Source of the DNA: Ceriagrion tenellum | Taxonomy: Eukaryota; Arthropoda; Insecta; Odonata; Coenagrionidae | NCBI GenBank assembly: GCA_963169105.1 | Contig: OY720635.1 | Location: 154,829,645-154,893,644 of the forward strand | Reading direction: 5' to 3' | DNA: 64,000 bases | Shown here: positions 37,901 through 46,400 of the stretch, in pieces | Position numbering within the stretch: the stretch's first letter is position 1 | Layout: the number at the start of each line of letters is the position of its first letter | Notes under the pieces: generated by a model | The model's database searches: none | What the model was told of the DNA's origin: nothing | Seen by the model: only the letters and a program-made list of their open reading frames with translations | Made by a program: the position numbers and the translations under genes

Positions 37901-40499
37901 TAAGGATGACTTCAGCAATGATAATGATGATATCACACTTTAACCTGAATCAACCGAAAAAGGGCTTATGCCACCCGCCTAAGGCAAGATAATTTGAATT
38001 AACAAAGTGTCTCTGGCATTGGATTATTCTTGATAAACATTTGATCAATTCTCCACCAATCCTTTTATTAGGTACACCAGGTACATTAGCTCTCTTGACG
38101 AACCACTGTTTTCATACATCATTGTCGAAGAAGATATTCAGATTAAAGGCATTCTGACTATGGATTGATTTTGACAGGTCAAGGTACAAATTCAGGCATG
38201 CTGGTCAGCAAGTGTCATCAGAGCTAAATAGATGGATCACATACAATGAAGAAGAAGCCAAAGAGACAAACAGGAAGAATACATGATGAGGGGCATGGGA
38301 ATTAAGAGAAATCACACCATGAAAGAGTTGGTGCTTGAGGAGGAAAGGATGGAGAGTCACGGTTCATCAGCTTAAGAATCTGTACTACAAGAAAAATGAA
38401 GGGAAGAAAGTCAAGATGCATAGCAAATTACCTCCCACTGAGTACTCTCAACAATTTACATCCCTGAAAAGACAGGGCACAGGGTGAATTGTCATTCTAG
38501 GAGAAAGGAGAAAAGATCTAAAACCTCCCACGAAACTGAAAAATCAAAATGACTGCCACTAAGATTTCCTTCATCACCATTCAAAGCAAGCTTAGGAATA
38601 CATCATACTAAGGCTCAGGAAAGGATTATGTTTACAGGATCAACCTTCTGTCATCAACTCCACGAGTTTGTAAAGGGAAAGTTACATGAAGGTTTAACTT
38701 CAAAATGACTAAGAAGTGAAGGAAGAGACTTTAAAGGATTGTACAGCATCTTGAGAGCAAACATTCCAATTAAGGGTCCATCTCACAGAACCAAAACTAA
38801 TACAATAATCAAATTAATATTCTAATTGGGCACAAAAGACCAAAGAACCTACAAAAAGACTTAACACAGGAGACAATAAATCCAACCAGAACAAACATGA
38901 AGTATTGACAAGGGGATAATACCTCCATATGGATAATTATTTTGAAATATCAACATAGTCCACAGCCATATTCCAAAATGGGATGAGATTGCATAAAATC
39001 CTGATTGACATGGGAAGAAATCTCGACACAGCAAAACGATATTCTACAGATAGGAGTGGTTCACAATTTATAATACTGTTTCAAACTTACTCAGTTGAAA
39101 AATACTGAGTTCATACCCACTTCGGCTGGCTTCACTTCCAAGATATGCACATCTTATTCATGAGGTGACAGTACAATATATTTATTCTCACAACAAAACC
39201 AAATATGTATACTGCCGTCTTAAAGAATAATGGGCGCCACCAGTGGACAAGGGTTCGAGGTTGAAGCCTATTTTATGTCAGACATAGGTAATATTTTGTG
39301 CTGACGCCTGATAAAACTAATGCGATAATTTCTCCTGAATAAACAAAGAATAGCAGAGTGGATGAGACTTAAACATCTATATCACACAACATGTTTTCTA
39401 GAGCGCAAATGAAAACTTAATTGGTTTAGATGGTTAAGCAAATCTCTAGAAATCTTGGATTAGAAATTTTTCAGCAAACCCAGTAAAAGGATTGTCTACG
39501 AAAGTTTTTAAATCACAGCACGCAAGAGGTAAAATTAGTTAGTAACAGTTAAAGCTGTCAAAGTTGATACCAATGGGCATGGGAGAACAATGAATACTAC
39601 ATACTGCATCATGGCAAGATAACGTTAAGCGTTACTAGTGAACCAACAGCCTTGCATCTGTTGCACACGACAAAACTTCAACTTACCAAAGAGTTTTTCT
39701 CCTGGTTTCACCAAACGGGCAAATCCAAAATCTGTCAGCTTAACGTTTAAATTGTCGTCTAATAAAATATTTTCTGGCTTCAAGTCTCGGTGGACAATAC
39801 TCATATTGTGTACATGAAGTAAGGCTTCAAAAACTTGTCGCATTATGTACCTAAAACAAAAATAACAAAATGTTGAAGAAAATATTTGTTCCAGGATCCA
39901 TAGACTATGACAATAATAACGGATAAAACTACCATGCTACATCATGAACATACCTGGTTTTCTTTTCGGAAAGAGTAACAACAGTCGTCAAATAATCAAA
40001 TAGTTCCCCATTTTTACACAATTCAAAGACTAGGAAAATGAAAGTACTAGATTCAAATACATCGTGTAGTTCAACTGAAATGCAAACGAAATAAAAACAA
40101 TCACTCCAAGAAAAAAGGTGTTTTACAACAACGAGCTACACCAAGTACTACTCACTTATATATGGATGACCAGCAACCATTCTTAACATTTTTATCTCCT
40201 CTAAAGTAGCTTCCAACATTGATTTACCTTCAGCATCGTTCGGATCATTGCTCAAGTCTATAATTTTGGCAGCGTAGGCATTACCTGTTTCTTTTTCTAT
40301 ACATCGACGAACAGTTGAGCTTATACCCCTACGGAAAAAAAGGAAATTTAAATGGTTGACACTTTGAAACAAAATAAACATCGGGAGTACTTGGGGCCAA
40401 GCCTTACCTTCCCAAAATTTCTTTCGGCTCGTATTTGGCATAAAATTCCTTCGCCGCATCCTTGTCCGGTAAGTGATCATCTCCGTCATCTTTAGCCAT
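1769..40499 (-). CDS. PhKgamma: Phosphorylase kinase gamma catalytic subunit, partial (3' end outside window)
   Basis: Spliced gene; CDS exons are 40408-40499, 40156-40328, 39954-40074, 39687-39850, 35653-35743 or 29782-29872, 29063-29092, 23911-24017, 15629-15726, optional 6588-6662, and 1769-1927. All junctions are GT-AG and the phases agree throughout. The product is the Ser/Thr kinase of the phosphorylase kinase complex, which phosphorylates glycogen phosphorylase in the cytosol in response to calcium-calmodulin. Visible motifs in order: glycine loop GRGISSTV (about residue 30), lysine in AAKIIDL, HRDLKPEN, DFGFARL, CGTPGY..APE, PPFWHRKQM, then the start of the calmodulin-binding C-terminal region (FKFGILCVRAMVRIQRLR). 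About 345 residues are encoded here without the optional exon. The family usually continues through a conserved GHWVKKG segment, not found in positions 1-1768, so the end lies off the window. Identification is from remembered family sequence. Confidence 0.93.
1928..5850. other. Intron sequence, nothing recognised
   Basis: AT-rich intron of PhKgamma between exons 9 and 10. Short open stretches here have no recognisable motif. The stretches 1-438, 902-1113 and 1305-1768 and 5991-6587 are likewise without features I can support. Confidence 0.6.
5851..5990 (-). mobile_element. tRNA-derived SINE, truncated in its tRNA part
   Basis: The reverse strand contains AAGTTCGAGTCCCGCCTGGG, GGTTTTTCACCACTCAGGAC and GGCCTTTGTTGTGCTG, then an A-rich tail, matching the 3' two thirds of the two plus-strand SINEs. 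The 5' part up to the B box is missing. Confidence 0.82.
6588..6662 (-). CDS. PhKgamma: PhKgamma exon 9, likely alternative 75-nt cassette
   Basis: An open stretch behind a good acceptor (tatatcgtttcag) reads LWDQDIAPLKRNFSSI and RRRLSQWSL, followed by a possible donor gtaacc. As a 75-nt unit it is phase 0 to phase 0, so exon 8 can splice either to it or directly to exon 10. It contains R-R-R-L-S, a protein kinase A consensus. Alternatives: an earlier GT at 6606 gives 56 nt but breaks the frame with exon 10; or the exon is read through 21 more codons to a TGA at 6522, giving an isoform without the calmodulin-binding region. There is no direct evidence of use; the call rests on splice sites, frame and a resemblance to insect isoforms that I only partly remember. 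Confidence 0.6.
6663..9545. other. Intron sequence, nothing recognised
   Basis: Part of the PhKgamma intron between exons 8 and 9. Holds a G-run near 8796-8806 and diffuse purine-rich sequence around 8750-9180, but no gene or mobile element that I recognise. The stretch 13771-15628 to the right, beyond fold-back C, is also featureless. Confidence 0.55.
10101..12956 (+). mobile_element. hAT DNA transposon, near-complete, with 8-bp target duplication
   Basis: Terminal inverted repeats TAGTGATGGGTCGATTC at the left and the reverse complement at the right (ending GAATCGACCCATCACTA). The 8-bp duplication GTTTATTG lies at 10093-10100 and 12957-12964, which is diagnostic of hAT. Both subterminal regions are crowded with GATTCC/GGAATC words, likely transposase-binding repeats. 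It sits in the PhKgamma intron between exons 8 and 9. Confidence 0.95.
10394..12567 (+). pseudogene. hAT transposase, BED zinc finger type, three exons, one frameshift
   Basis: Exons 10394-11722, 11843-12092 and 12175-12567, joined at gtaagt/..aag and gtaagg/..ttag in matching phase, about 656 codons. N-terminal BED finger (CIHCHAR ... HFNKQH); RNase H-like core with TDLWTSNAQDDY, VVRDNGRN, CFAHTLQL and DEPTRWNTT; C-terminal hAT dimerisation region with YWKACFSYPRLKVLAKKFLA, SERLFSSAG and KRNRL. The only lesion seen is an extra A in the A6 run at 11918-11923 in exon 2, which shifts the frame; with A5 the frame is open. That run could be a sequencing error, so the copy may be intact or only just dead. 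Confidence 0.88.
13340..13520 (+). repeat. Second copy of the tRNA-cargo repeat, tRNA part damaged
   Basis: Shares ATTCCACAGAGGAAAAATCA and CCCTGTGGATTTTTTT with the copy at 26208. The tRNA region is rearranged: a 32-bp unit (AGGACTCGA.CCTCATA....GAGCGATATTGTC) occurs twice in tandem at about 13410-13473. Confidence 0.65.
13606..13770. repeat. Fold-back element C
   Basis: Arms of about 75-80 bp: AATTCACTTTGTAATATTCC near 13619 pairs with its complement near 13738-13757. The hinge has CAGACCTAGGTTTCGACC and TCCTTGATAATGATTTAACT then TAAGTTGAAACAGGTCTG. Located just outside the right end of the hAT element. Confidence 0.8.
15629..15726 (-). CDS. PhKgamma: PhKgamma exon 8 (end of kinase domain)
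   Basis: Encodes EAPKDLIRKLLVVDPRKR and ISIADALTHPFFQIV, the last helices of the kinase fold with the invariant Arg of DPRKR. The acceptor is ttccctgcag and the donor gtatgt. It ends in phase 0, so exon 9 (phase 0 to 0) can be included or skipped. Confidence 0.92.
17619..18679 (+). pseudogene. LINE ORF1 with DUF4780-like domain, frameshifted
   Basis: Coding sense runs through three frames (17619-17990, about 17965-18200, 18170-18679). The first part is Ser/Pro-rich and basic (RRRQRRERAP), the second has TYAQAARNLKKMAIVPVSYP, and the third has RRMMVWVPGLSKPNVKTLLD, then LGLQTTLWRP and FILGVDEPS, the pattern of the DUF4780 domain in insect LINE ORF1 proteins. At least two frameshifts. Confidence 0.75.
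18720..22360 (+). pseudogene. LINE ORF2 polyprotein: endonuclease, reverse transcriptase, RNase H
   Basis: Endonuclease fragments: VKIALIQEPWAFQGRV (18726), LLVGCDANSHHFVWGS (19040) and SLSDHRHIHF (19276), with several internal stops. Reverse transcriptase: KTDYTKADSFRGISLISFML (20130), GCPQGGVLSPLLW (20617) and the YADD box (GYADDVVILI, 20715). RNase H: WFTDGSRKERKAGAGIYCQH (21538), the Glu of FQAEVYALL, CSDSQAALKAL and FFWVPGHMGITGNEIADQLA. A C-terminal CRWCEEEDETTAHVLCDCPA finger follows. Multiple frameshifts and stops, so inactive. Confidence 0.85.
20339..20435. repeat. 85-bp hairpin insertion in the LINE RT domain with 12-bp direct repeats
   Basis: ATGGGATGTATG occurs at 20339-20350 and 20424-20435. 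Deleting one repeat plus the 73 bp between them restores an uninterrupted RT frame (HGMY joined to GLGTFFDVE). The insert carries a 14-bp perfect inverted repeat, CATTAGTGTACATT at 20379-20392 with its complement at 20413-20426, around a 20-nt GC-rich loop. Confidence 0.8.
22577..22699 (-). pseudogene. pogo-type transposase C-terminal remnant
   Basis: Reads WTLPFK, a stop codon, then CGISNHMDGSEDDELW and an acidic tail ending at TAA. The string FK(x)CGISN..DGSEDD is the usual C-terminal signature of pogo/Tigger transposases. The internal stop shows it is dead. Nothing convincing was found upstream of it. Confidence 0.65.
23264..23466 (+). mobile_element. tRNA-derived SINE, full length
   Basis: Begins GTCGGCCTCAGTGGTGGTGG, has an A box-like stretch, a good B box (GGTTCGAGTCCCGCC), a conserved body (CAGGACATGAG..GTTCGTCTA..CCGATGTGAAAGGCCTTTGT) and an (AATA)n tail. 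Same family as the SINEs at 5851 and 52187. Confidence 0.88.
23911..24017 (-). CDS. PhKgamma: PhKgamma exon 7 (PPFWHRKQM)
   Basis: Encodes LVGCPPFWHRKQMVMLRNI and MEGKYSFTSPEWDDIT, nearly identical to the family signature (PPFWHRKQM..MLR.IM.G.Y.F.SPEW). The acceptor is ctaacctcag and the donor gtaatc. The next intron (15727-23910) holds the nested pogo element. Confidence 0.93.
24018..26188. other. Intron sequence, nothing firm
   Basis: Between PhKgamma exons 6 and 7. An open stretch of 108 codons at 25636-25962 has no recognisable motif and overlaps another open frame, so I do not call it a gene. Confidence 0.5.
26189..26372 (-). repeat. tRNA-cargo repeat flanked by near-identical direct repeats
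   Basis: A tRNA-like sequence (26234-26306, minus strand) with intact D- and T-arm sequences (GGTTCGAATCC) lies between TTTCCACAGAGAAA and CCCTGTGGATTTT blocks that are inverted to each other. The whole is bounded by TTGTCACACTACCAGTGAC (26189-26207) and TTGTCACTACCAGTGAC (26356-26372). The tRNA-like part has a poorly paired acceptor stem and C at position 33, so it is not a functional tRNA gene. Confidence 0.7.
26731..28270 (-). pseudogene. piggyBac transposase remnant, split by a MITE
   Basis: Minus strand: EELQRCYSLGTTTGIDEM, LFAFRGCCHFKMYIPCKP, WKMMYVTDAKNSYLYNAY, NITMDNWFISIELVEKLK and QVGTIRRN (about 28200 down to 27805). After the MITE at 27397-27804 the same frame resumes with KR, a stop, IRSEFGPSIEH and SNKTL-like piggyBac sequence, and ends near 26731 with a Cys-rich tail (CFKCKNPVSLECTKNCEDCP). 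DEMLFAFRG and NITMDNWF are typical piggyBac catalytic-region strings. Several stops and frameshifts; no convincing TTAA-flanked ends were found. Confidence 0.82.
27397..27804. mobile_element. hAT-type MITE inside the piggyBac remnant
   Basis: Ends TAGGGATGAGTCGATTCCA and, inverted, TTTGGATTCGACTCATCCTTA. Flanked by an 8-bp duplication differing at one base (ATTTTTTC at 27389-27396; ATTTCTTC at 27805-27812). The termini and the GATTCC-rich subterminal blocks resemble those of the complete hAT at 10101-12956, so that element or a relative probably mobilised it. No coding capacity. Confidence 0.85.
28530..28918. mobile_element. 389-bp MITE with TA target duplication
   Basis: Left end CCGTATTTTACGGACTATAA followed by GACAC; right end GGTGCGTCTTATAGTTCGTA, then AAATATGG: inverted repeats of about 28 bp with a few mismatches, flanked by TA at 28528-28529 and 28919-28920. 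The CCGTATTT start is shared with the pogo-type element at 16433, which suggests the same superfamily. No coding potential. Confidence 0.85.
29063..29092 (-). CDS. PhKgamma: PhKgamma exon 6, 30-nt microexon
   Basis: Between tttattgcag and gtaagt, only 30 nt. It completes the split codon of exon 5 (V or L), then encodes WACGVVMYT and two bases of a Leu codon. This is kinase subdomain IX. The sequence is needed to join exon 5 to LVGCPPFWHRKQM in frame, and the phases fit exactly, so the assignment is firm despite the small size. Confidence 0.9.
29782..29872 (-). CDS. PhKgamma: PhKgamma exon 5b, mutually exclusive activation-segment exon
   Basis: 91 nt between cgcttgcag and gtgagt. With the G of exon 4 it reads Glu, then ICGTPGYFAPELLRAAMY and DDTEGYDQAVDL. 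It is clearly homologous to exon 5a (same length, phases and motif order) but diverged across most positions outside CGTPGY, APE and GY, which points to an old exon duplication kept by selection. It retains the Glu typical of phosphorylase kinase. Pyrimidine-rich tracts flank it on both sides in transcript sense. Confidence 0.9.
29873..29965 (-). promoter_or_regulatory. CU-rich tract upstream of exon 5b
   Basis: In transcript sense this stretch is almost all pyrimidine in blocks (CCCTCTCTCCCTCTCC, CTTCCCCTCTTCC, GCTCTCTCTCGCTTGCAG). It serves as polypyrimidine tract and could bind PTB-type repressors. A second one lies on the other side of the exon at 29636-29700. Confidence 0.6.
33545..33615 (+). 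repeat. Partial third copy of the tRNA-cargo repeat
   Basis: GCATGGAGTCACTTGCAAG, then GAATTCCACAGAGGAAAATC match 13346-13400 closely. The sequence diverges after that, with no tRNA-like body. Confidence 0.55.
34100..34325 (+). pseudogene. Possible ribosomal protein S25 processed-pseudogene fragment, with an inverted partial copy
   Basis: An open frame from 34186 begins MPPVEEEKRTQKNNDVAKSQ and continues KKKWREP..., then HINGQLVYLPKA. Start, spacing and the KSQKKKW string resemble eukaryotic RpS25 (MPP...KKKW...KLNNQVLFDKA) as I remember it; after KKKW the match is weak. The minus strand at 34108-34150 carries a diverged copy (GCCAAATCTGGGAAGAAGAA), so the two segments form an inverted repeat. 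Could equally be an unrelated repeat with a chance resemblance. Confidence 0.35.
35653..35743 (-). CDS. PhKgamma: PhKgamma exon 5a, mutually exclusive activation-segment exon
   Basis: 91 nt between tcccgcag and gtgagt. Joined to the G of exon 4 it reads Asp, then LCGTPGYLAPEVLQSNMF and EDAEGYGKEVDV. It supplies the P+1 loop and APE motif. It has the same length and phases as exon 5b. Using both would shift the frame because 91 is not a multiple of three, so only one can be included in a productive transcript. The first residue, Asp, sits where vertebrate PhK has the Glu that replaces a phosphorylatable residue. A CU-rich tract lies immediately upstream in transcript sense (35744-35785). Confidence 0.9.
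35744..35790 (-). promoter_or_regulatory. CU-rich tract upstream of exon 5a
   Basis: Transcript sense reads CCCCCTCCCCTCTCTCTCTT then TCACTCGTCCCGCAG. It resembles the tract before exon 5b, as expected if both exons share a trans-acting regulator. Confidence 0.55.
35791..39686. other. Intron 4 of PhKgamma
   Basis: Upstream of exon 5a in transcript sense. Contains fold-back D; otherwise no recognisable feature. Confidence 0.55.
36951..37031. repeat. Fold-back element D, degenerate
   Basis: TTGGCCAAGATTTCGATATA at 36951 is partly complementary to the segment ending CAAATCTTGGTAA near 37031. The minus-strand reading is CTTGATAATGGCTTACTATA then TCGAAATCTTGG, the hinge pattern of elements B and C. 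Arms are only about 75% complementary. Confidence 0.55.
39687..39850 (-). CDS. PhKgamma: PhKgamma exon 4 (catalytic loop and DFG)
   Basis: Encodes YIMRQVFEALLHVHNMSI, then VHRDLKPENILLDDN with the catalytic aspartate, and LTDFGFARLVKPGEKLF with the magnesium-binding DFG. The donor is gtaagt. It ends with a lone G, so the first codon of the following exon (residue 184) is G plus two bases from whichever exon 5 is used. Confidence 0.94.
39954..40074 (-). CDS. PhKgamma: PhKgamma exon 3 (hinge region)
   Basis: Encodes ELHDVFESSTFIFLVFELC followed by KNGELFDYLTTVVTLSEKKT, the hinge and helix D region typical of phosphorylase kinase (KGELFDYLT and LSEK). The acceptor is gcatttcag and the donor gtatgt. 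Introns either side are about 80-105 bp, in strong contrast with the multi-kilobase introns downstream. Confidence 0.93.
40156..40328 (-). CDS. PhKgamma: PhKgamma exon 2 (glycine loop, ATP lysine, helix C)
   Basis: Encodes GISSTVRRCIEKETG, then AAKIIDLSNDP and the helix C segment LEATLEEIKMLRMVAGHPYI. The lysine of AAK is the ATP-anchoring lysine and a glutamate of LEATLEE its partner. The acceptor is ttttttccgtag and the donor gtgagt; phases are 2 in and 1 out. Confidence 0.93.
40408..40499 (-). CDS. PhKgamma: PhKgamma exon 1 (start codon)
   Basis: Starts with MAKDDGDDHLPDKDAAKEFY and runs to KEILGR, with the donor gtaagg at 40407-40402. This ATG is chosen because the N-terminus matches insect PhKgamma (MAK...LLPDKDAAK) as I know it. 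No TATA box is evident upstream in 40500-40640. The last codon is split (AG|G, Arg of the glycine loop). Confidence 0.92.
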
Positions 40500-43400
40500 G
40501 GAAGATCCTTGACGATTAATGATAACCACTAGATTTACACCGTTTACACAAATCAATTAACTAGAACAACCTTCACAACACCCGTCAGCCACTGTCTGCC
40601 ATATTACAAATCACAATATGGCAACTGGCGCAATTATTTCGATAAGCGTATATTTTTGCGGAATTTTCAAATTTTGCAGCGTTATATCAATTTTATTCAG
40701 GATTAGTACGGAACACATAACATTAACATTCGTAAGCAAATAAAATGAATGGCTAAATAAAATGATTGTTAAACTTTCTGGGACTGTAAATGTCAGCACC
40801 AGTAATTTCTTCAATGGTAAATTCTCATATCGAGCATCATTAAATGTACATTTTATAGCAGCTCTGTTTACCAAATAGGATTTTTACCCGTGATCTATCG
40901 GTAGAAATGGCTGCTAATTAAGCTTAAATAAGCAAATATTCTCAGGAAAAGCAGTGCAAGCATTTCTACCATAAGTTTGCTTCGTATGAAAAATTGTCGA
41001 TTACCTATTCGAAAGTAAAAAGTAGTGTAATCAGCAATACTTCCGAAGAATTTTGTATGCCGGTATTCACGTAAATCAACATATGATGAATATTAATAAC
41101 TATTGACAAGCTAGAAATTTTACCCGTCAAAAATGCTACAACGCAAAACTAAATTTTGGAACGGAGGAACTAGCGTGATAAATTTAGTCGAAGTGATCTT
41201 TTTTAAGGGCTGCAGGATGTCACAAGAAGGGCGCCGACTCGCCCGCTTTGCCCTTCAAATAACCCCAATGATTATCACAAAACGATGGAATAAGCAGCGG
41301 TGGCTGGTGACTCGACCTTTCAATGGCCTTGAGGAGAACTATGGATTAATTCCGAAATTGTTTTTATTTTGGTAAAGACCAATGCATAGAACTGATTTTA
41401 TTCATACTTCTCATTATTTCTTCCCGAAAATATTTTTTTCAGGAACTTTTTTCGCCAGCGGGCCGAAAGCGTACATTTACCTTTATTTTCCATGTAATAC
41501 GACTGCTACGTGTTATCACCTACCGGATTCGCGAGTCTCTCTCATGGGAGTTTGACCATGATCATTATTAGGCCTCGATAGAGGTGTGTTTATTTCTTGC
41601 TTGCCAAGACATCGCAGCAAGAAATTCAGTCGCCTTACTTTTTTCAGTAGCAATAGTAAACGAAGACGAGACCGCGACTTTAAATAATTCATTCCTTTCG
41701 GCCAGGTACCTACTACTGCTTTCATCTCATCATCTCTTCTACCTTATGAGCCCGGATTCAAATTACGCGAAGGGCAGAGATATTTCATAGGAACTCAACG
41801 TGCATACGAAGCGGGAAAAGTGCCCGTGCACCATACGATGAATAATAAGTCAAACTTTCAATTATCCAAACTCCAATCCAAAAAATCCAAAGGTATACCT
41901 TTATATATATCGACGAGGGGTTTCTAGATCTCTGCCATCCTCATCTCTAGACAAATAATCCCAATGGAAAAATGGTAGTCATAAGCTTACTTAGGCATTC
42001 AATACATCCCAGACTCCCGGAAAGTAGCAATCCGCCGCCAAAAAAAAGACCCTTATATCGCAGTCTAAACTAGTTTGTTTAGACTGTGCCTTATATTGCC
42101 CCTGAGCATATGCTACCAGAAATGCGCATAAAATTGATAGGTATCTCTTAAACAATGAAACGTAACGGTGCCTTTATCTTAAATAATTGTTCAAATTAAA
42201 GTGATCCTTTACAGCTTGCCTGCTAGATCAACCATGGCGATTTAAATGCCATTCTATGGATGTTAAAGTAGTTTCATGCACTACAATCAACAGGCATATA
42301 TTTTTATTACATTAGTATTTATTCTTTTGGCCAGTATTTGCTATATTTTATGATCCCACAACTGAGAACCAGGGTTTATTTGGTTATAGAGCTGGTTATT
42401 ATAGTAGAAAAGTAGGAGAAAATTAGTGACAGATTCATCTACATAGAATAAGGTGTGTAACTAACATAGAAATACAAGTCCTGGATTGAAGCCCATCTGT
42501 AAATATTCCTCAAAGAAGCTCAGTCCATTGGCATACATTTGATTTCATATGGAGGGAGGGGAAGGATTGATCAGTGTTTCATGAATCGATATTGCCTGTT
42601 TCATACGGGTATTAATTATTTAATACAAATTTACAAATATATATTTGTATCAAACTGCTGTGAGATGTAGCCATGTTCATCCTAAAATGTATGACGAGCA
42701 TTGTGGATTTTACTGGGATTCAAGCACATAAATTGCTAGTAGTTTTAGAACCATCACCTTTAACTCATTAAGAAATAGCTGGGAAAAAAATGTTCTCAGT
42801 CACCCATGATGTGCAGGCAAAAATAACTTAGGGCAAAACTGTGATTGATTCTCTTGTGCCCCCCTTACCTACATCCATCTCAGGCTAATGAATGAACTGT
42901 ATAGTGCTGATATGGATGGGCATGCTAGGTTACCTGTTCCTGAGGAAGACAGAGAGTTAAAGGCTCACTTACCCATCCTCCTCTAATATCCAATTGGTAT
43001 CCAACCATTATCATAAAATTTCCAATTATGTCTTTGACTGCCAGCATGAATGTGTTGAGGTTCAGCACTCAGGGTACAGTGTTGAATACACCATTATAAT
43101 TTGTATTTTTTTAATTATATGAACAAATGATTAAACTAAAAAGAGTAAAAATCTGAAAAAATTAAAGTGGCACATCATGCCACAATGCATTCCTGGCTCA
43201 AAGCATGCAATGATGGTCAGAAAAAAATGCATGCGGCTGGGCTGGAGAACCACCACTGAAGACAGTATTCTGTCATTAGCTTACATCATATGCTACCACC
43301 AGGTGGTGGCAGCCAGCATCCAAAGAGAGGAATGGATACTGAATTAGTTCTTCTGAAATTGTGGAATATACTCTGAAACTAATGTATCACTGAGAACCAT

Positions 43401-46400
43401 TAAGGGATGGTGATAATGTTGTGGTATGGCTACAAGTGTACTTCATATGATCACAGAGGAACTGTTACCCGGGATGAGTTTCTAAATTATCCAAAGGACA
43501 GACTTGTTTTTACCTAAACACTCTTGCTTATTTTGATGCAAAAATATGAGGAGCCAATGAATTTTGCTAACCTTTACCTTGAATGTAACTCATGGTTCAG
43601 GCTGCACCTTTTATAGAATTGGCCCATGTCCGTGATGAATAAAATGTCTTAGGTCTATTCCACAACTTTCTGAAGGCAGGGCAATGCATTTTACTCAATC
43701 ATAATGCCACGGTGTGGTGAAACCCATTTGTGGCCTAAGAAATCTATGGGGAGTACCTGCCTATGCAGTCCTTCATTCATATCCAATTACGTTACTTTGA
43801 TGAAAGCTGCTAGGATTCATGTATCAAGGTGATGATATTGTCATATACTTCTAATCAATGGTATTTTACAAGATGTTTTCACTGAAGCTTACCTGTCCTC
43901 ATACATTGCCATAATTATGTATAAAAGAGTACATTAAAGATGGGCAATCAAATGTGAACAGAAGAGATATCTGAGTTCACACAAAACATTTTTGGATAAT
44001 TTTGTATGAGTTAGGGATAATTTTGAATTTGTATGGTCAAGGGGAATGATTTGTTTTTATTAGAAAAATTTTCACTCTCATATGCCCTTGTGGGTGACTC
44101 AGTGAAGGTTATACTGTACAATAAGTTGAAAAAAGGATAACTTTTTGGTAAAATATATATACTGATAGCAATAAAACTCGCTTTACAACAGTGAGGAAAA
44201 ATATTGAAGCATGAATGAAAATGAATTTAAGGGAATTTTTAAGGGTTGCATAGCTAGGATAATCATTCAAAAAGAGAATCTGCAGGAGCACAGAACTTTA
44301 GTGACTTGATAGTATCTTTTGCAAAATGGATAAAGCTCTGATGATTGAGGGAATCGCAAGGCTCTGAAACCTTGATCTTTTGTTCAACACAGAAGAAAAT
44401 ATTGATAGGAGAGAAGTGAGTGTGTAGGAGAAGGAGATTGCAGGAAGCAAGATGGGCACAAGTTATAATTTTTTACACAATTATATTTTGATTAATCAAG
44501 TAGTAAGTCTCACAACTGTCTTGCCCAAGCATACTTATGAAGTACTATTACAGGCAGACTTCTTGGTAGTGATGAGTTTTCTCAATCTGCAAGTTTGAGT
44601 ACCAAAAAAAATCACACAGTGTTTCATTTGCTCGACATGTACCTGAGAAATCATAGGAGATCGCCTTATCTACAATCATATCCCATGAAAATTGCAGAAT
44701 GTGAATTAATTACAAACAAGGTTAATACTGGCATATTACCTCAGTGTTGAGCCTTTCGATAATTATTTATGGCTCTCATATAAACTTCAATATGATAACA
44801 CAAAGGTATAAGTCACACAGACCAAAAAAATATCCCATACTTATATAAAAATAAAAAGGAAGGTGATGGAAATGAACTTTCAATTGTTGAGGTGAAAAAC
44901 AAATATGTACCGCATTACTTTGATGATGAGGGAATACCAACAGAATAATAATGCACTCAAGAAATATTAAATACTTAATGAGATATGAGAAGTTTGAGCA
45001 GCTTTGTACATCCAGTATAGCAGCTACCAGCTGTCTATGAGCTTGTATATATGTGTTTCTACTAGTCACATGTGGGGAAAAGGGATGATCCTAAATGCTA
45101 CTAGCTAGTATGTTGAGTTCTTTTCTTACTAGCTGACATTCTTACGTGCCCAATCTCACCACACTAATGTCCCTGAGATCAATTGAGTAATGCATATTTG
45201 TTAAATAAATATAACAGAGACATAAAATAGTTTGTAGCCATGAAAGGATAAATAAAAATAATGTGGGTGAGGAGGAAAGAATGCTTGGTAGGAAGGGAAG
45301 AATGGGGAAAAGAATATGATTTTGGTTATTACGTGATTAGTACTAAGGGAGGTAGAGAATGTGCTTCCTGAAGAATGAAATTGTAAAAAGTATCCACAAG
45401 GTATTTAAGATGGCAGTGGGTCAGGCAGAAGCAGTTTGCCATCAAAAGCTGAAAATGATTATGGAAGAACACCCTTAGCATTATAAATGATAACTAGGAA
45501 TATTTTCATTAATCTGAAAATGTCTGTAAAAAAATGAAAATGTATTGACATATGGCAATAAAGAGAAAAACAATGATATAATTTAATCTATTAGGGATAA
45601 GGTTACAAATGTGTCCACGCAGCATGGCACTAGATATATTATACCTGAAGATTTGCAACCAAGAATTTTTATTTAAGGTTTATGTAAACAAAATGAAGAA
45701 ATGCTTTGAGCTTACATCACAAATGTTTGTACAATAAACACATTTAATTTAAATTTGGCTTCCTGTTTTCCAAAGTTCCCTCAATGGAGAAATAATTGAA
45801 TTTGGGTTTGTGAATTAAATAAGAGACACTTTTTCTCCTAACACTTTTGATTATGCTTTTATTTCCATGTCTTGCCTTGTACAGTCATATAAATTAACTT
45901 ATTTGGCCTAAAGATGACTTGATCAGCGAATGAATCAATTTCACATCAAAATTACAGCTTCATAATATGTATGTATCAGAAGATGTAGTGAACTTTGAAG
46001 AAACAAGGAGGTTTAATGAATGATGCAAAAAGAAAACAACTAACATTGAAAGAGACAAAAACATTTTTGAGAAAGTTAGTACAAGAATTGAGAGGAGGAT
46101 GTAACAGTGGCATTTCCCACAAGAAATAGATAATTACTATAATGAGACTTATATGCCCCAAATAAAAGTGATGTTGAACCATAATGTCTCACATCAAATT
46201 ATTAATTCAATCAGTGGAATTACATATGTACTGACCTTAAACTCGCAATAACTTTCCAATGAACAGATTTACTATATTGAAGGATAGATAGATATACCTA
46301 CGTACAGTGATGGCATCCTTTGGTTGCCTAACCTAAATGATCCAGACATTTTTTGTGGGAGCAAAATATTTGAATCAAAACATGCCCTCTGTTTTCAAAT

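Noticed and set aside
41133..41375. 80-codon open frame near the PhKgamma 5' end
   Set aside because: No recognised family and no supporting splice or promoter signal.
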